Source: Nitrospira sp.
GTDB lineage: Bacteria > Nitrospirota > Nitrospiria > Nitrospirales > Nitrospiraceae
NCBI GenBank assembly: GCA_005116965.1
Contig: SWDG01000006.1
Span: forward strand, 391,963 to 432,585
Direction: 5' to 3'
DNA: 40,623 nt
Part shown: piece after piece, positions 17,346-25,109 of the stretch
Layout of the letters: the number at the start of each line of letters is the position of its first letter
How positions within the stretch are numbered: position 1 is the first letter of the stretch
Notes under the pieces: model-generated
Told to the model about the DNA's origin: nothing
Databases searched by the model: none
What the model saw: only the letters and a program-made list of their open reading frames with translations
Translations under genes and position numbers: made by a program

Positions 17346-17404
17346 GTTTCATGTTGCAAGTTTCAGGTTTCAAATTGCTGGAGGCGCAGCCCTCAACATG
17401 AAAC
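17346..17404. repeat. 11-bp inverted repeat spanning the M16 start region
   Basis: GTTTCATGTTG (17346-17356) and CAACATGAAAC (17394-17404) are perfect inverses. The surrounding 17280-17470 is rich in TTTCA/GTTTC and CACGCGTCACGCTTCACG motifs, suggesting a dispersed repeat. The chosen M16 start ATG lies inside the right arm, so folding could hide it. Confidence 0.5.
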
Positions 17405-19017
17405 GAGAAACATGGAACTCGAACCTTGCGGGTGAGCCACGAACGAAGCTTCACGCGTCACGCTTCACGATCTGTTCTCTTGTCATGGCCCTCAGTCTCG
17501 TCTTCAACGTCAATGCGCTGTCGGCAGCGATGCCGAGTCTCGCCGAACGGGTGATCGAGCATCGGCTGGCAAATGGGCTGACCGTGCTCATGGTCGAACG
17601 ACATCAGACGCCTGTCGTCTCCATCAACATCACCTTCGCAGTGGGTGGGATCGATGAGCAAGTCGGCCAAACTGGACTCGCGCATCTCTATGAGCATATG
17701 GCCTTTAAAGGCACGCGTGTCGTCGGCACGACAAGCTATGAGAACGAACAACCGATTTTGAACCAACTCGCGCTCGTCGGGACCGAGCTCGACCAACGTC
17801 AGCGTGATTTGGTCACTAAAGGGAGTGGAGCAACGGCTGAAGAGCGTGCCGCGATTGCATCGCTCCAGAATCGCCTCGTTGAGCTACAGACGCAGGCCTC
17901 GCGCTACGTGGTCGGAAATGAAATGGCGTTGTTGTATCAGCGGCATGGCGGTGTCGGATTGAATGCATCGACGGGCAAGGATGTGACGCGATATATGATT
18001 AGTCTGCCGTCCAATCGGTTGCCCTTATGGGCGGCGATTGAATCAGACCGAATGGCCAACCCTGTGTTGCGCGAGTTCTATAAAGAACGCGGTGTGGTGA
18101 TGGAAGAACGGCGTCTGCGGAACGACGACAGTCCGAACGGTCTGTTGTTTGAGACCTTCACGTCGGCCGCGTTTCGCGCTCATGGCTATGGGGTTCCAAC
18201 CATCGGATGGGGATCGGATATTCTGTCGCTGACACCCGCCGCCACGGAAGCCTTCTTCAAGACCCACTATGGGCCCAATCGTGCCACGATAGCGTTGGTC
18301 GGTGATATCAATCCACAAGGGACCATCGCGTTGATCGAGCAGACGTTCGGGAAAATTCCTGCCGCACCGCCGGCGCCGCCGTTGGTGACGATCGAACCGG
18401 AGCAGCGAGGCGAGCGGCGAGTCGACGTGGAGTTTGATGCCGAGCCGGCTATCGTGATTGGGTACCACAAGCCAACCCTGGGGGATTCAGATGACGATGT
18501 GTTGGACGTGATCGACGCGGTACTGAGCGATGGACTGACGTCTCGCTTGCATCACAAGCTGGTACGGGAGAAGCGGCTGGCTGTCTCAGTCGGGTCGGAT
18601 GCCAGTCATCCGGGGGTGCGGGCGCCGAATCTCTTCGTCGTCACAGCGACACCCTTAGCCCCTCATACGACAGCGGAAGTCGAAACCGCGATCTACGAGG
18701 AGTTGGAGCGGTTGAAGCGGGAGCCGGTTTCCCCTCAGGAATTGGAAAAGGTGCTCAACAATCTGGATGCCGATCTCGTCCGAGGCCTACGATCAAATAG
18801 TGGCCTGGCTGCTCAGCTGTCCTTATATCAGGCGGTGGCAGGCGGCTGGCGCTACATCGTGACATCACGTGACAAGGTTGCCAAGGTCACGGCGGCTGAT
18901 GTGCAGCGAGTGGCGACGCAGTACTTTACAAAATCAAACCGTACCGTGGCGGTCTTAGTGAAGAAACAGACTGAGAAGGCCGTTGCTGGAGTACCCGCCG
19001 GTGAGGTGAGACCATGA
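17398..19017 (+). CDS. M16 zinc peptidase, catalytic member of the pair
   Basis: 539 residues if started at ATG 17398. The open frame extends up to GTG 17275, but that part is repeat-derived. A hydrophobic segment (SLVMALSLVFNVNALSA) ends in a likely signal-peptidase site, so the protein is exported. The zinc motif HxxEH is present as HLYEHMAFKG (His96, Glu99, His100). The following M16 pattern includes the late substrate-binding domain. A 60-residue insert (about 115-170) separates the motif from the downstream part. The stop overlaps the next M16 gene by four bases, as in heterodimeric pairs. Confidence 0.9.
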   Translation: MKRETWNSNLAGEPRTKLHASRFTICSLVMALSLVFNVNALSAAMPSLAERVIEHRLANGLTVLMVERHQTPVVSINITFAVGGIDEQVGQTGLAHLYEHMAFKGTRVVGTTSYENEQPILNQLALVGTELDQRQRDLVTKGSGATAEERAAIASLQNRLVELQTQASRYVVGNEMALLYQRHGGVGLNASTGKDVTRYMISLPSNRLPLWAAIESDRMANPVLREFYKERGVVMEERRLRNDDSPNGLLFETFTSAAFRAHGYGVPTIGWGSDILSLTPAATEAFFKTHYGPNRATIALVGDINPQGTIALIEQTFGKIPAAPPAPPLVTIEPEQRGERRVDVEFDAEPAIVIGYHKPTLGDSDDDVLDVIDAVLSDGLTSRLHHKLVREKRLAVSVGSDASHPGVRAPNLFVVTATPLAPHTTAEVETAIYEELERLKREPVSPQELEKVLNNLDADLVRGLRSNSGLAAQLSLYQAVAGGWRYIVTSRDKVAKVTAADVQRVATQYFTKSNRTVAVLVKKQTEKAVAGVPAGEVRP

Positions 19018-20486
19018 GGACGATGAGGGGTAAGGGGGGAGGGGTGAGGGGAGGTGGAATCGCTGGCTTGGTTGGCGTAGCCATGCTGCTGGCGTCAGTC
19101 ACCACGGTGTGTGCGGGGGAACTCTCACTCGGTGATCCCAGAACCATGGTGTTTAAGCCGGTGGAATTTTCACCACCGGAACCCGAGCGGGTCGTGCTGG
19201 ACAACGGCATGGTCCTCTATTTGCTGGAAGACCATGAATTGCCGTTGGTGTCGATCACGGCGACGATGCGAACAGGGAGTTGGCTTGACCCAAACGATAA
19301 GATCGGACTCGCTGGCATGACCGGGGCGGTAATGCGGACCGGTGGGGGTGGCGGTCTTTCCGCAGAGCAGGTTGATGCCGAACTGGAGCAATTCGCGGCT
19401 AATGTGAGTATCGGGATTGGGCGGCAATCAGGGTCGGCGTCTCTCGATGTCCTGAGCAAAGATGTGAAGCGGGGGTTGGAGATCTTCGCCGGTCTCATTC
19501 GGACCCCGGCGTTCGATCCCGCACGTGTCGAATTAGTCAAGCTGCAGGCTATTGAGGGGATCCGCCGCCGTCAGGATAATCCCGGTTCCATCGTCGGTCG
19601 TGAATTTGCCAAGATGCTCTATGGGGCTGCTCATCCGAGTGCCCGAGAGAGCTCGCTGGATTCGGTCACACGCATCACGAGGGACGATCTCGTCACCTTC
19701 CATCACAACACGATTCACCCGAACGGGATGATCCTCGGTGTGACCGGTGATTTTAAGAGAGATGAGATGGTGGCCTCTCTCCGCGCAGTATTCGGAAATT
19801 GGAAAAGGGGAACGGTGCCTGAGTTGAGGATCGTCGATGTTCCGGAGGCGGAGCTGTCTAGGCCGGTTGTCCGGTTCGTCGGTAAAGAGACCTCGCAGAC
19901 CCATCTTCGGGTGGGACATCTTTCGATCAAGGAGAATGATCCCGATTACGTGGCGTTGGCCATCGCGAACGATATTTTGGGCGGGAGTTCATTTCGAAGC
20001 CGCCTCTTCAACGATGTGCGGACGAAACGGGGGCTGGCCTATTCCGTTGGCAGCCGTCTCAATACGGGGATGCATGATCAGGGTGTCTGGCTGATGCGGG
20101 CGGAAACCAAGTTGACCTCCACGCAGGAAGTGATTGAGCGGTTCGTGGCGAATATCGAACGAATTCGCGCCGAGCCGGTGACCGATGCCGAGCTGGCGGA
20201 GGCGAAGGAAGCGTACGTGAATTCGTTCGTGTTTTCATTTTCCAGTCCGTCGGCGATCGTCAGCCGGTTGGTTGAGCTAGAGTACGATGGATTGCCGAAG
20301 AATTTTCTGCAACAACTGCGCACCAAGGTCGTGCAGCTGACGAAAGCGGATGTCTTGGCGGCGGCCAAGAAACATTTGCGCCCGGATCGCTTGAAGATCG
20401 TGGCCGTCGGGTCAGGGGAGGCGTTGCCGAAGGCCCTTTCGATATTTGGAGAGGTGAAAGAAATCACGCTCAGTCCTGAAGGGTAG
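19014..20486 (+). CDS. M16-family protein without the zinc motif (partner subunit)
   Basis: 490 residues, start ATG 19014 overlapping the preceding stop. The N-terminus has a G-rich stretch then a hydrophobic signal (IAGLVGVAMLLASVTTVCAG). The position equivalent to HxxEH reads GLAGMTGAVMRTGG, so the zinc ligands are lost. The C-terminal domain keeps the arginine/tyrosine motif KRGLAYSVGS. Such inactive members pair with the active one to shape the peptidase cavity in the periplasm. It is translationally coupled to the catalytic partner. Confidence 0.9.
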   Translation: MRTMRGKGGGVRGGGIAGLVGVAMLLASVTTVCAGELSLGDPRTMVFKPVEFSPPEPERVVLDNGMVLYLLEDHELPLVSITATMRTGSWLDPNDKIGLAGMTGAVMRTGGGGGLSAEQVDAELEQFAANVSIGIGRQSGSASLDVLSKDVKRGLEIFAGLIRTPAFDPARVELVKLQAIEGIRRRQDNPGSIVGREFAKMLYGAAHPSARESSLDSVTRITRDDLVTFHHNTIHPNGMILGVTGDFKRDEMVASLRAVFGNWKRGTVPELRIVDVPEAELSRPVVRFVGKETSQTHLRVGHLSIKENDPDYVALAIANDILGGSSFRSRLFNDVRTKRGLAYSVGSRLNTGMHDQGVWLMRAETKLTSTQEVIERFVANIERIRAEPVTDAELAEAKEAYVNSFVFSFSSPSAIVSRLVELEYDGLPKNFLQQLRTKVVQLTKADVLAAAKKHLRPDRLKIVAVGSGEALPKALSIFGEVKEITLSPEG

Positions 20487-20575
20487 ATAGGACGCACAGT
20501 GATGAAGAAAACTCGCAGCAACAATAACATTGTCGGATTCGCACCTTCCGCATTCCCTGTTGGCTATAGGCTGTC

Positions 20576-21418
20576 ATGCCGTTAGAAGACGACTTTTGCG
20601 ACATCCTCAAGAAAGCGCGGACCGGACAAGGGTTGTCGGTTGGCGACGTGGCCCGAATGACGGGGCTGCCCGGCGGGGATATTACGGCGCTGGAACGTGG
20701 CGATCAGCCGCGAGACCATGCGGAGGTGCGCGCACTGGCCAAGGCGTTGGGCTTGCGGGCTGAGCCGCTGGAGCAAATTGCCATTGATAAGTGGGAGCCG
20801 GTTGCCCAACGGACACCTCCCTGGGTAGAGATGGTTCAGGGCTCCATCAGTGGGTATGGCGTGCAAGGGTATATCGTGCATGATGAAGGTGAAGCGTTGT
20901 TGGTGGATACGGCCTATAACGCCCATGCGATGCTCGATATGCTTCGACGACTGGGTGTGCGCCTCGTCGGCATTTGTCTCACGCATGGCCATGCGGACCA
21001 TGCGGATGGGATCCAACAGATTTTCGGCCATCGCGAAGTTCCAGTGTATCTTGGCCCAGAAGATCGAGACCTATTGAGTTGGCGACCACGGGCGGATGTA
21101 CTCGTTGCACCGATCGATGGATTGTCGATCAGCGTCGGACGCCGTACGGTGTATTGTGTGACGACACCGGGCCATACACCTGGCGGCATCTGTTATCGGC
21201 TGGATGACGCACAACTCCCGGTCTGTTTCGTTGGGGATACCCTCTTTGCCGGATCGATTGGTCGGTCCAATCCCAAGGAGCTGTATTCGGCTCATCTTAA
21301 TTCGGTTCGTGACCGTCTGCTGACCCTCTCTCCTCACTATCGCCTTCTGCCAGGGCATGGGCCTGCCACAACCGTTGAGGAAGAACTCGATCACAATCCG
21401 TTTGCGACGATTCAGTAG
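20576..21418 (+). CDS. HTH (XRE) - metallo-beta-lactamase fusion protein
   Basis: 280 residues. Residues about 8-65 form an XRE-type helix-turn-helix (LSVGDVARMTGLPGGDITALERG). Residues about 85-270 form a metallo-hydrolase of the glyoxalase II type: THGHADH (136-142), TPGHTPGG, GDTLFAGSIGR and LPGHGP supply the metal ligands. The hydrolase domain is probably a thioesterase or similar; the HTH could bind DNA or serve as a protein-contact module. It is co-directional with the M16 and M50 genes, 11 bp before the latter. Confidence 0.88.
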   Translation: MPLEDDFCDILKKARTGQGLSVGDVARMTGLPGGDITALERGDQPRDHAEVRALAKALGLRAEPLEQIAIDKWEPVAQRTPPWVEMVQGSISGYGVQGYIVHDEGEALLVDTAYNAHAMLDMLRRLGVRLVGICLTHGHADHADGIQQIFGHREVPVYLGPEDRDLLSWRPRADVLVAPIDGLSISVGRRTVYCVTTPGHTPGGICYRLDDAQLPVCFVGDTLFAGSIGRSNPKELYSAHLNSVRDRLLTLSPHYRLLPGHGPATTVEEELDHNPFATIQ

Positions 21419-21429
21419 ACAGGGATGCC

Positions 21430-22410
21430 ATGGATGGATCGGGACGGCATGAACATCGAGATCTTGAGAACACGCCTGTTCTTGATGCCAGGGAAGGGCC
21501 TGCTCCAGAAATCATTGATGTGACGGAGATCGATGATGAGGAAGAGCCGTCGTTTTTTTCCAAGTGGGCATTACCGATCGTCCTCTTTCTCCTGACGGTC
21601 TTTACGACGTTGTGGGCTGGAGCCTACCAAGCCTACCACGGCCCGGTACGAGGCCCTTTGAATTTTCTCCTGGCTTCTCCTGAGACGCTCTGGCGGGGGA
21701 TCCCCTTTGCCGGTGCGCTGCTGTTTATTCTCACCACACACGAGTTGGGGCATTATCTGTTATCCAAGATCCACCGAGTTCCCGCCTCCTTGCCGCTGTT
21801 CATTCCTGGACCGCCGCATTTCATTGGGACGTTCGGTGCCATCATCCGCATGCGTGGTCCGATTCTGAGCCGCCGTGCGCTGTTTGACATCGGCGTCGCT
21901 GGCCCCTTAGCGGGCTTCGTGGTTGCCGTCGTGGCATTGATCGTGGGACTGAATCTGTCCACAGTCGTGGATCGAACCGGCACGTTTGGATTGCAACTCG
22001 GCGAGCCGTTGCTGCTACAGTTCATGGCCTGGGTGATTATCGGGCCGCTCCCGCCGGAGGCAGACGTGGTGCTCCACCCGATCGGCTTCGCCGCCTGGTT
22101 TGGTCTCTTCGTGACCTCGTTGAATCTTCTTCCGATCGGCCAGCTCGATGGCGGGCATGTGGCGTATGCCCTCTGGGGAAGAAGGCAACGGACGATGGCG
22201 CTCGCCTTTCTCCCGATCTTGTTGGCCTTGGGCTTCTTCGGCTGGCCAGGCTGGTTGCTATGGGCGTTCATGGCAGGACTTTGGGGTCTCGGCCATCCCC
22301 CTGTTATCGATCCTCATGTACCATTGGGTCGCAACCGGACCATTGTGGGCTGGATTGCCTTTGTTGTGTTTGTCGTCACCTTTGCACCGGTTCCGTTTTC
22401 CTTTCACTAA
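21430..22410 (+). CDS. M50 (site-2-type) membrane metalloprotease
   Basis: 326 residues with about six to seven hydrophobic segments after an acidic cytosolic start (EIIDVTEIDDEEEP). The zinc motif HELGH (104-108) lies in TM2, and the third ligand is the Asp of NLLPIGQLDGGH (about 235-246), both typical of EGY1/S2P-like proteases that cut substrates within the membrane. It is closely spaced after the HTH-hydrolase gene. The substrate is unknown. Confidence 0.92.
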   Translation: MDGSGRHEHRDLENTPVLDAREGPAPEIIDVTEIDDEEEPSFFSKWALPIVLFLLTVFTTLWAGAYQAYHGPVRGPLNFLLASPETLWRGIPFAGALLFILTTHELGHYLLSKIHRVPASLPLFIPGPPHFIGTFGAIIRMRGPILSRRALFDIGVAGPLAGFVVAVVALIVGLNLSTVVDRTGTFGLQLGEPLLLQFMAWVIIGPLPPEADVVLHPIGFAAWFGLFVTSLNLLPIGQLDGGHVAYALWGRRQRTMALAFLPILLALGFFGWPGWLLWAFMAGLWGLGHPPVIDPHVPLGRNRTIVGWIAFVVFVVTFAPVPFSFH

Positions 22411-22482
22411 TCCGCTTCGTTGCCTCCTCTGTTCTCATTCGCATCGTTCTCCTGATTTTCTTGTTGGTTTCCTCTCGTGATC

Positions 22483-22542
22483 CTACAGGAGAAGAATGTT
22501 ACGGCTGGTGCCCCTACGACCCGTTGTCCGAAATGTCAGCCT
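22483..22542 (+). pseudogene. truncated start of a zinc-ribbon gene (duplicate of 26103 gene)
   Basis: CTACAG, then ATG 22496, then codons for [12 protein letters not shown], match the start of the intact gene at 26103-26109 (VGASTTHCPKCQ), including CTACAG upstream. One base is missing after the ATG, so the ATG frame gives MLRLVPLRP instead. Similarity ends after the first CxxC. The rest of the gene is gone, replaced by 230 bp of unrecognised sequence leading into the integrase remnant. Confidence 0.55.
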
Positions 22543-22770
22543 CCACGTTGCAAGGAGGTGCTGAGGCACACCTTGTTCTGTGCATCGGAGCCAGTCGTTC
22601 CATACGATGGCTGTGCGCAGTTCAAGATCCGAGCCTACTATTCTGCGGGGGCTCGCAATGCACAGGACAAGGTCCGCCCCAACGCCTGTGCGTTCTACTT
22701 GACAGGGCTACAGGCTCAGCGCAAAAATCTGCCGCTCCTATTCCGTATCCTCATGGACTTGGGAAGGGAT

Positions 22771-23079
22771 AACTACTTCGTTATGCCGTCAGCTCCGATT
22801 CGGATCAGACCGGGAGAGGATGGACGGCTGATCGTGCAGCTTCACGAGACGAGCCTTCAACGGGCGGTCAAGGGGGCCGTTCGAAAAGCCGGAGTGGTCA
22901 AGCATGTCGGCTGCCATACCTTCCGGCATACCTTCGCCACTCACCTGCTGGAAGCCGGATACGACATCCGCACGATTCAGGAATTGATGGGACACAAAGA
23001 TGTCAGCACGACCATGATTTACACCCACGTGCTGAACAAGAGAGGCCACGGAGTCCGGAGTCCGATTGATGGACCCTGA
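22771..23079 (+). pseudogene. intI: integron integrase (IntI) remnant, C-terminal part
   Basis: About 102 residues at the end of an open frame starting at 22477 match the IntI C-terminus: [18 protein letters not shown], then [40 protein letters not shown] and a tail VRSPID. The catalytic His and Arg (HTFR), the GH and the nucleophilic Tyr (MIYTH) are kept. The N-terminal domain, the first catalytic Arg and the IntI-specific insert are missing, so it cannot be active. Sequence between 22543 and 22770 is open but unlike any integrase. It is oriented with its 3' end towards the cassettes, the reverse of class 1 integrons. Confidence 0.85.
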
Positions 23080-23080
23080 G

Positions 23081-23103
23081 GGCTTATACAGGCTGTATAA
23101 GCC
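23081..23103. repeat. 23-bp perfect palindrome after intI
   Basis: Arms GGCTTATACAG and CTGTATAAGCC around one central G, 1 bp after the integrase stop. A degenerate relative lies at 23216-23236 and a single half (CGCTTATACGG) near 23182. It could be a terminator (no T-run), a regulator site, or part of the attI region. Confidence 0.7.
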
Positions 23104-23215
23104 GGGAGGCGTTTGGGGCTGGAAGGTTCGGACATGATGAAAATACAGGGTTGTAGGCGAATGGCCGGGGAAAGTGGAAACCGCTTATACGGAAAGACGC
23201 AGTCTGTGTCGGGTG

Positions 23216-23236
23216 GATTATACAGACTCTATAATC
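23216..23236. repeat. 21-bp palindrome related to the one at 23081
   Basis: Arms GATTATACAG and CTCTATAATC around a central A, with one mismatch. The core TTATACAG-N-CTNTATAA is shared with 23081-23103. It ends 3 bp before the core site GTTAGAC where the first cassette joins. Confidence 0.6.
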
Positions 23237-23239
23237 AAT

Positions 23240-23246
23240 GTTAGAC
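23240..23246 (+). other. attI-type core site GTTAGAC
   Basis: GTTAGAC fits the integron recombination core GTTRRRY. It lies 160 bp after the integrase stop and 16 bp before the first cassette gene, whose AAGGAG follows directly. In integrons the crossover falls between G and TT, so the first cassette would start here. Confidence 0.65.
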
Positions 23247-23262
23247 CTCCAAGGAGAACCTC

Positions 23263-23925
23263 GTGGCGCTTGAAGACCGTGTTCGAACTCGGATCGAGGA
23301 TCTCATTCGCGACAGCAATCGCCTATCAGCAGGCAACGACCATGGCCAATCCGTAGACGAACGCCGTCGCGGAGAATGCTCCGCATGGCTTACGTCGGCA
23401 CAGAACGTCGTCCACATAGTCTGCCAATCACCGACCTCTCCATACCGCCAGAAGGCGGATGCCGTCGTAACAAAGAAATGGGGATATGTCATCCACGATG
23501 GTGTTGCCGAATTAAGTGCGGTCCTGACGAATCTGCTTCGGGATGCAGATGCAGGTCTTCTCGCGTTGGTTGCCGATCAAGCTCGGGCAGAGACATTCGA
23601 TAACTTTCTCGATCACGCGGAGGCCTATATCGCTGAGTTACGCAAGAACGAAGCCGGAGTCATTGCAGGAGTCGTTTTTGAGGATTCCCTTCGCCGAGTT
23701 TGCAGGAAGCAGTCGATCGCGGAAAAGGGCATTAAGCTCGATCAATTGATTTCTGAGCTCACTGCCAAAGGAAGTCTCTCGGCTGTCAAGGCCAAGCGAG
23801 CACGGGTGGCGGCTCATGTCAGGACCAAGGCTAGCCACGCTCAGTGGGATGAATTCGATATTTCTGACGTTAAGGCAACCATTGCGTTCTCGCGCGAACT
23901 CGTCGCATCCCATCTCGATGCGTAG
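23263..23925 (+). CDS. HEPN-like cassette gene
   Basis: 220 residues; GTG start 7 bp after AAGGAG. The C-terminal region (about 125-215) has a helical pattern with GVIAGVVFEDSLRRVC, GIKLDQLISEL and VRTKASHAQWDEFD, containing R187-x4-H192, the HEPN RNase motif. The N-terminal half is unrecognised. HEPN proteins often act as RNases or as helpers in toxin-antitoxin and defence systems. The stop TAG directly touches the attC, as is usual in cassettes. A cassette origin is well supported; the activity is inferred. Confidence 0.72.
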   Translation: MALEDRVRTRIEDLIRDSNRLSAGNDHGQSVDERRRGECSAWLTSAQNVVHIVCQSPTSPYRQKADAVVTKKWGYVIHDGVAELSAVLTNLLRDADAGLLALVADQARAETFDNFLDHAEAYIAELRKNEAGVIAGVVFEDSLRRVCRKQSIAEKGIKLDQLISELTAKGSLSAVKAKRARVAAHVRTKASHAQWDEFDISDVKATIAFSRELVASHLDA

Positions 23926-23983
23926 GCCTAACCCTTCGTTCCAGCGGACCGCCTCCGGCGGCCGCTGAACTCAAACTTTAGGC
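23926..23983 (+). other. attC recombination site of cassette 1 (58 nt)
   Basis: Starts GCCTAAC (RYYYAAC type) and ends TTTAGGC (GTTRRRY with G replaced by T). Inside, GTTC-C-AGCGG-A-CCGCC, loop TCC, and GGCGG-CCGCT-GAAC make a long hairpin whose left arm carries two extra unpaired bases (C42 and A48 of the decade), the hallmark by which integrases tell attC strands apart. Confidence 0.82.
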
Positions 23984-24000
23984 GGAAAGATGATTATGCT

Positions 24001-24471
24001 ATGACCGAGCCCCAACCACTATCGGTTCTCCGGGCGAAAGGCTGGTCCGGGGTTCCGTCTTCCCCCGGCGTTTACTGGTGGTACTTTCTACGAACCGAAC
24101 TCGACCGCTTACGGGTAGCCGAATTGTGCGACGTGCCCCGGTTGCAGTTGCGATTCGCGACGGACGGAAAAGTGTGCCTCTATCACGGGATGGCCAACAA
24201 TCTCGCAGAACGTGTGGAATGGCACGCTGCTCAGAAGCTAACGCTAAAGTGTTTGGAGTCGGGCTTACTCTCGACGTTCCGGTTCAGTCTCCTTGCTCTG
24301 AATGACTTCGACTACTTGGGCGGGTCGCCTCAGATCGACGACTTTTTCGACAGCCTTTCGATTAGCTGGCTAGCAGCTAGGACCCGGGACGAGGCCGAGG
24401 CGCTAGAGCGTCTCGAACTTCAGGGTACGTATCATTATCCGCTCAACATACCAGGGCAACAGGAGGCCTGA
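24001..24471 (+). CDS. GIY-YIG-like nuclease-fold protein, cassette gene
   Basis: 156 residues. The GIY-like start SPGVYWWYF (Gly23, Val24, Tyr25) and CLYHGMANNLAERVEWH (YIG-like Tyr61-His62-Gly63, then Arg71 and His75) resemble the GIY-YIG fold. It ends with ALERLELQGTYHYPLNI, similar to the Glu and LNI end of that fold. A nuclease is likely, but the catalytic set is incomplete to the eye. It begins 17 bp after attC1. No attC separates it from the next gene, so the two share a cassette. Confidence 0.6.
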   Translation: MTEPQPLSVLRAKGWSGVPSSPGVYWWYFLRTELDRLRVAELCDVPRLQLRFATDGKVCLYHGMANNLAERVEWHAAQKLTLKCLESGLLSTFRFSLLALNDFDYLGGSPQIDDFFDSLSISWLAARTRDEAEALERLELQGTYHYPLNIPGQQEA

Positions 24472-24570
24472 ACTCGTGGCATTTGTCCGGCATCTGAAGT
24501 CCGCGCGGAGCTTCTACAAATGGCGATTCGTGAAGTCGAGCGCTCGGGCCACATAACCTCAGAGGTCGTC

Positions 24571-25014
24571 ATGAGGCCAAATTGCACCACCGTGTATCTC
24601 GTGTCTTGCGTCAGCCAGAAACGGGAACACGCATGCGCTGCCCGTGACTTGTACGTGTCCGATTTGTTCCTCAAGGCGCGCCGGTTCGCCGAAGCGTCAG
24701 GGTGCCTTTGGTTCATCCTGTCCGCCGTGCATGAATTGGTCGCGCCTGATCAGGTGATTGCGCCCTACGAGCGGACGCTCAACACGATGCGGGCAGTCGA
24801 CCGCCGCGCGTGGGGCGAGCGCGTTGCCGCTCAGCTTGCCGAGGCGGTGTCAGACCTGTCGCGGGTGGTGTTCCTAGCTGGCGAGCGGTATCGTGAATTC
24901 CTCGCCCGGCACCTCGCCAGTCGCGGCGTGGAGGTGTCGGTCCCGATGGAGTGGCTGCGAATTGGCGAGCAGTTGAGTTGGCTGGGGCAGCATTCGCCTC
25001 CGCCCGCTGTGTAG
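24571..25014 (+). CDS. DUF6884-like protein, cassette gene
   Basis: 147 residues from ATG 24571 (AGAGG upstream); an earlier ATG at 24520 would add 17 residues. Pattern: VYLVSCVSQKREHACAARDL, YVSDLFLKARRFAEASG, WFILSAVHELVAPDQVIAPY, then VVFLAGERYREFLA. This fits DUF6884, a family of unknown function with similarity to nucleotide-modifying or defence proteins. It is paired with the GIY-YIG-like gene and closed by attC2. The start choice is uncertain. Confidence 0.65.
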   Translation: MRPNCTTVYLVSCVSQKREHACAARDLYVSDLFLKARRFAEASGCLWFILSAVHELVAPDQVIAPYERTLNTMRAVDRRAWGERVAAQLAEAVSDLSRVVFLAGERYREFLARHLASRGVEVSVPMEWLRIGEQLSWLGQHSPPPAV

Positions 25015-25015
25015 G

Positions 25016-25109
25016 TGCTAACCATGCGCTGCAGCGAACCCGGCCATCGCGCTCCGGTTACAATCCAACGCCCTCGTGGGCCGGGTCGCTGAGCTTGGGC
25101 CGTTTCGGC
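25016..25109 (+). other. attC recombination site of cassette 2 (94 nt)
   Basis: Starts TGCTAAC and ends GTTTCGGC, a worn GTTRRRY. The left arm GCT-G-CAGCGA-A-CCCGGCC pairs with the right arm GGCCGGG-TCGCTG-AGC, leaving an extra G and A unpaired, again the attC signature; the loop is about 30 nt. TTGGGCCG before the end is also typical. The last base changes suggest the site is decaying. Confidence 0.75.

Noticed and set aside
22543-22770. Open sequence between the zinc-ribbon fragment and the integrase as part of IntI
   Set aside because: It is in frame with the integrase tail but shows none of the expected N-terminal or first-arginine motifs.
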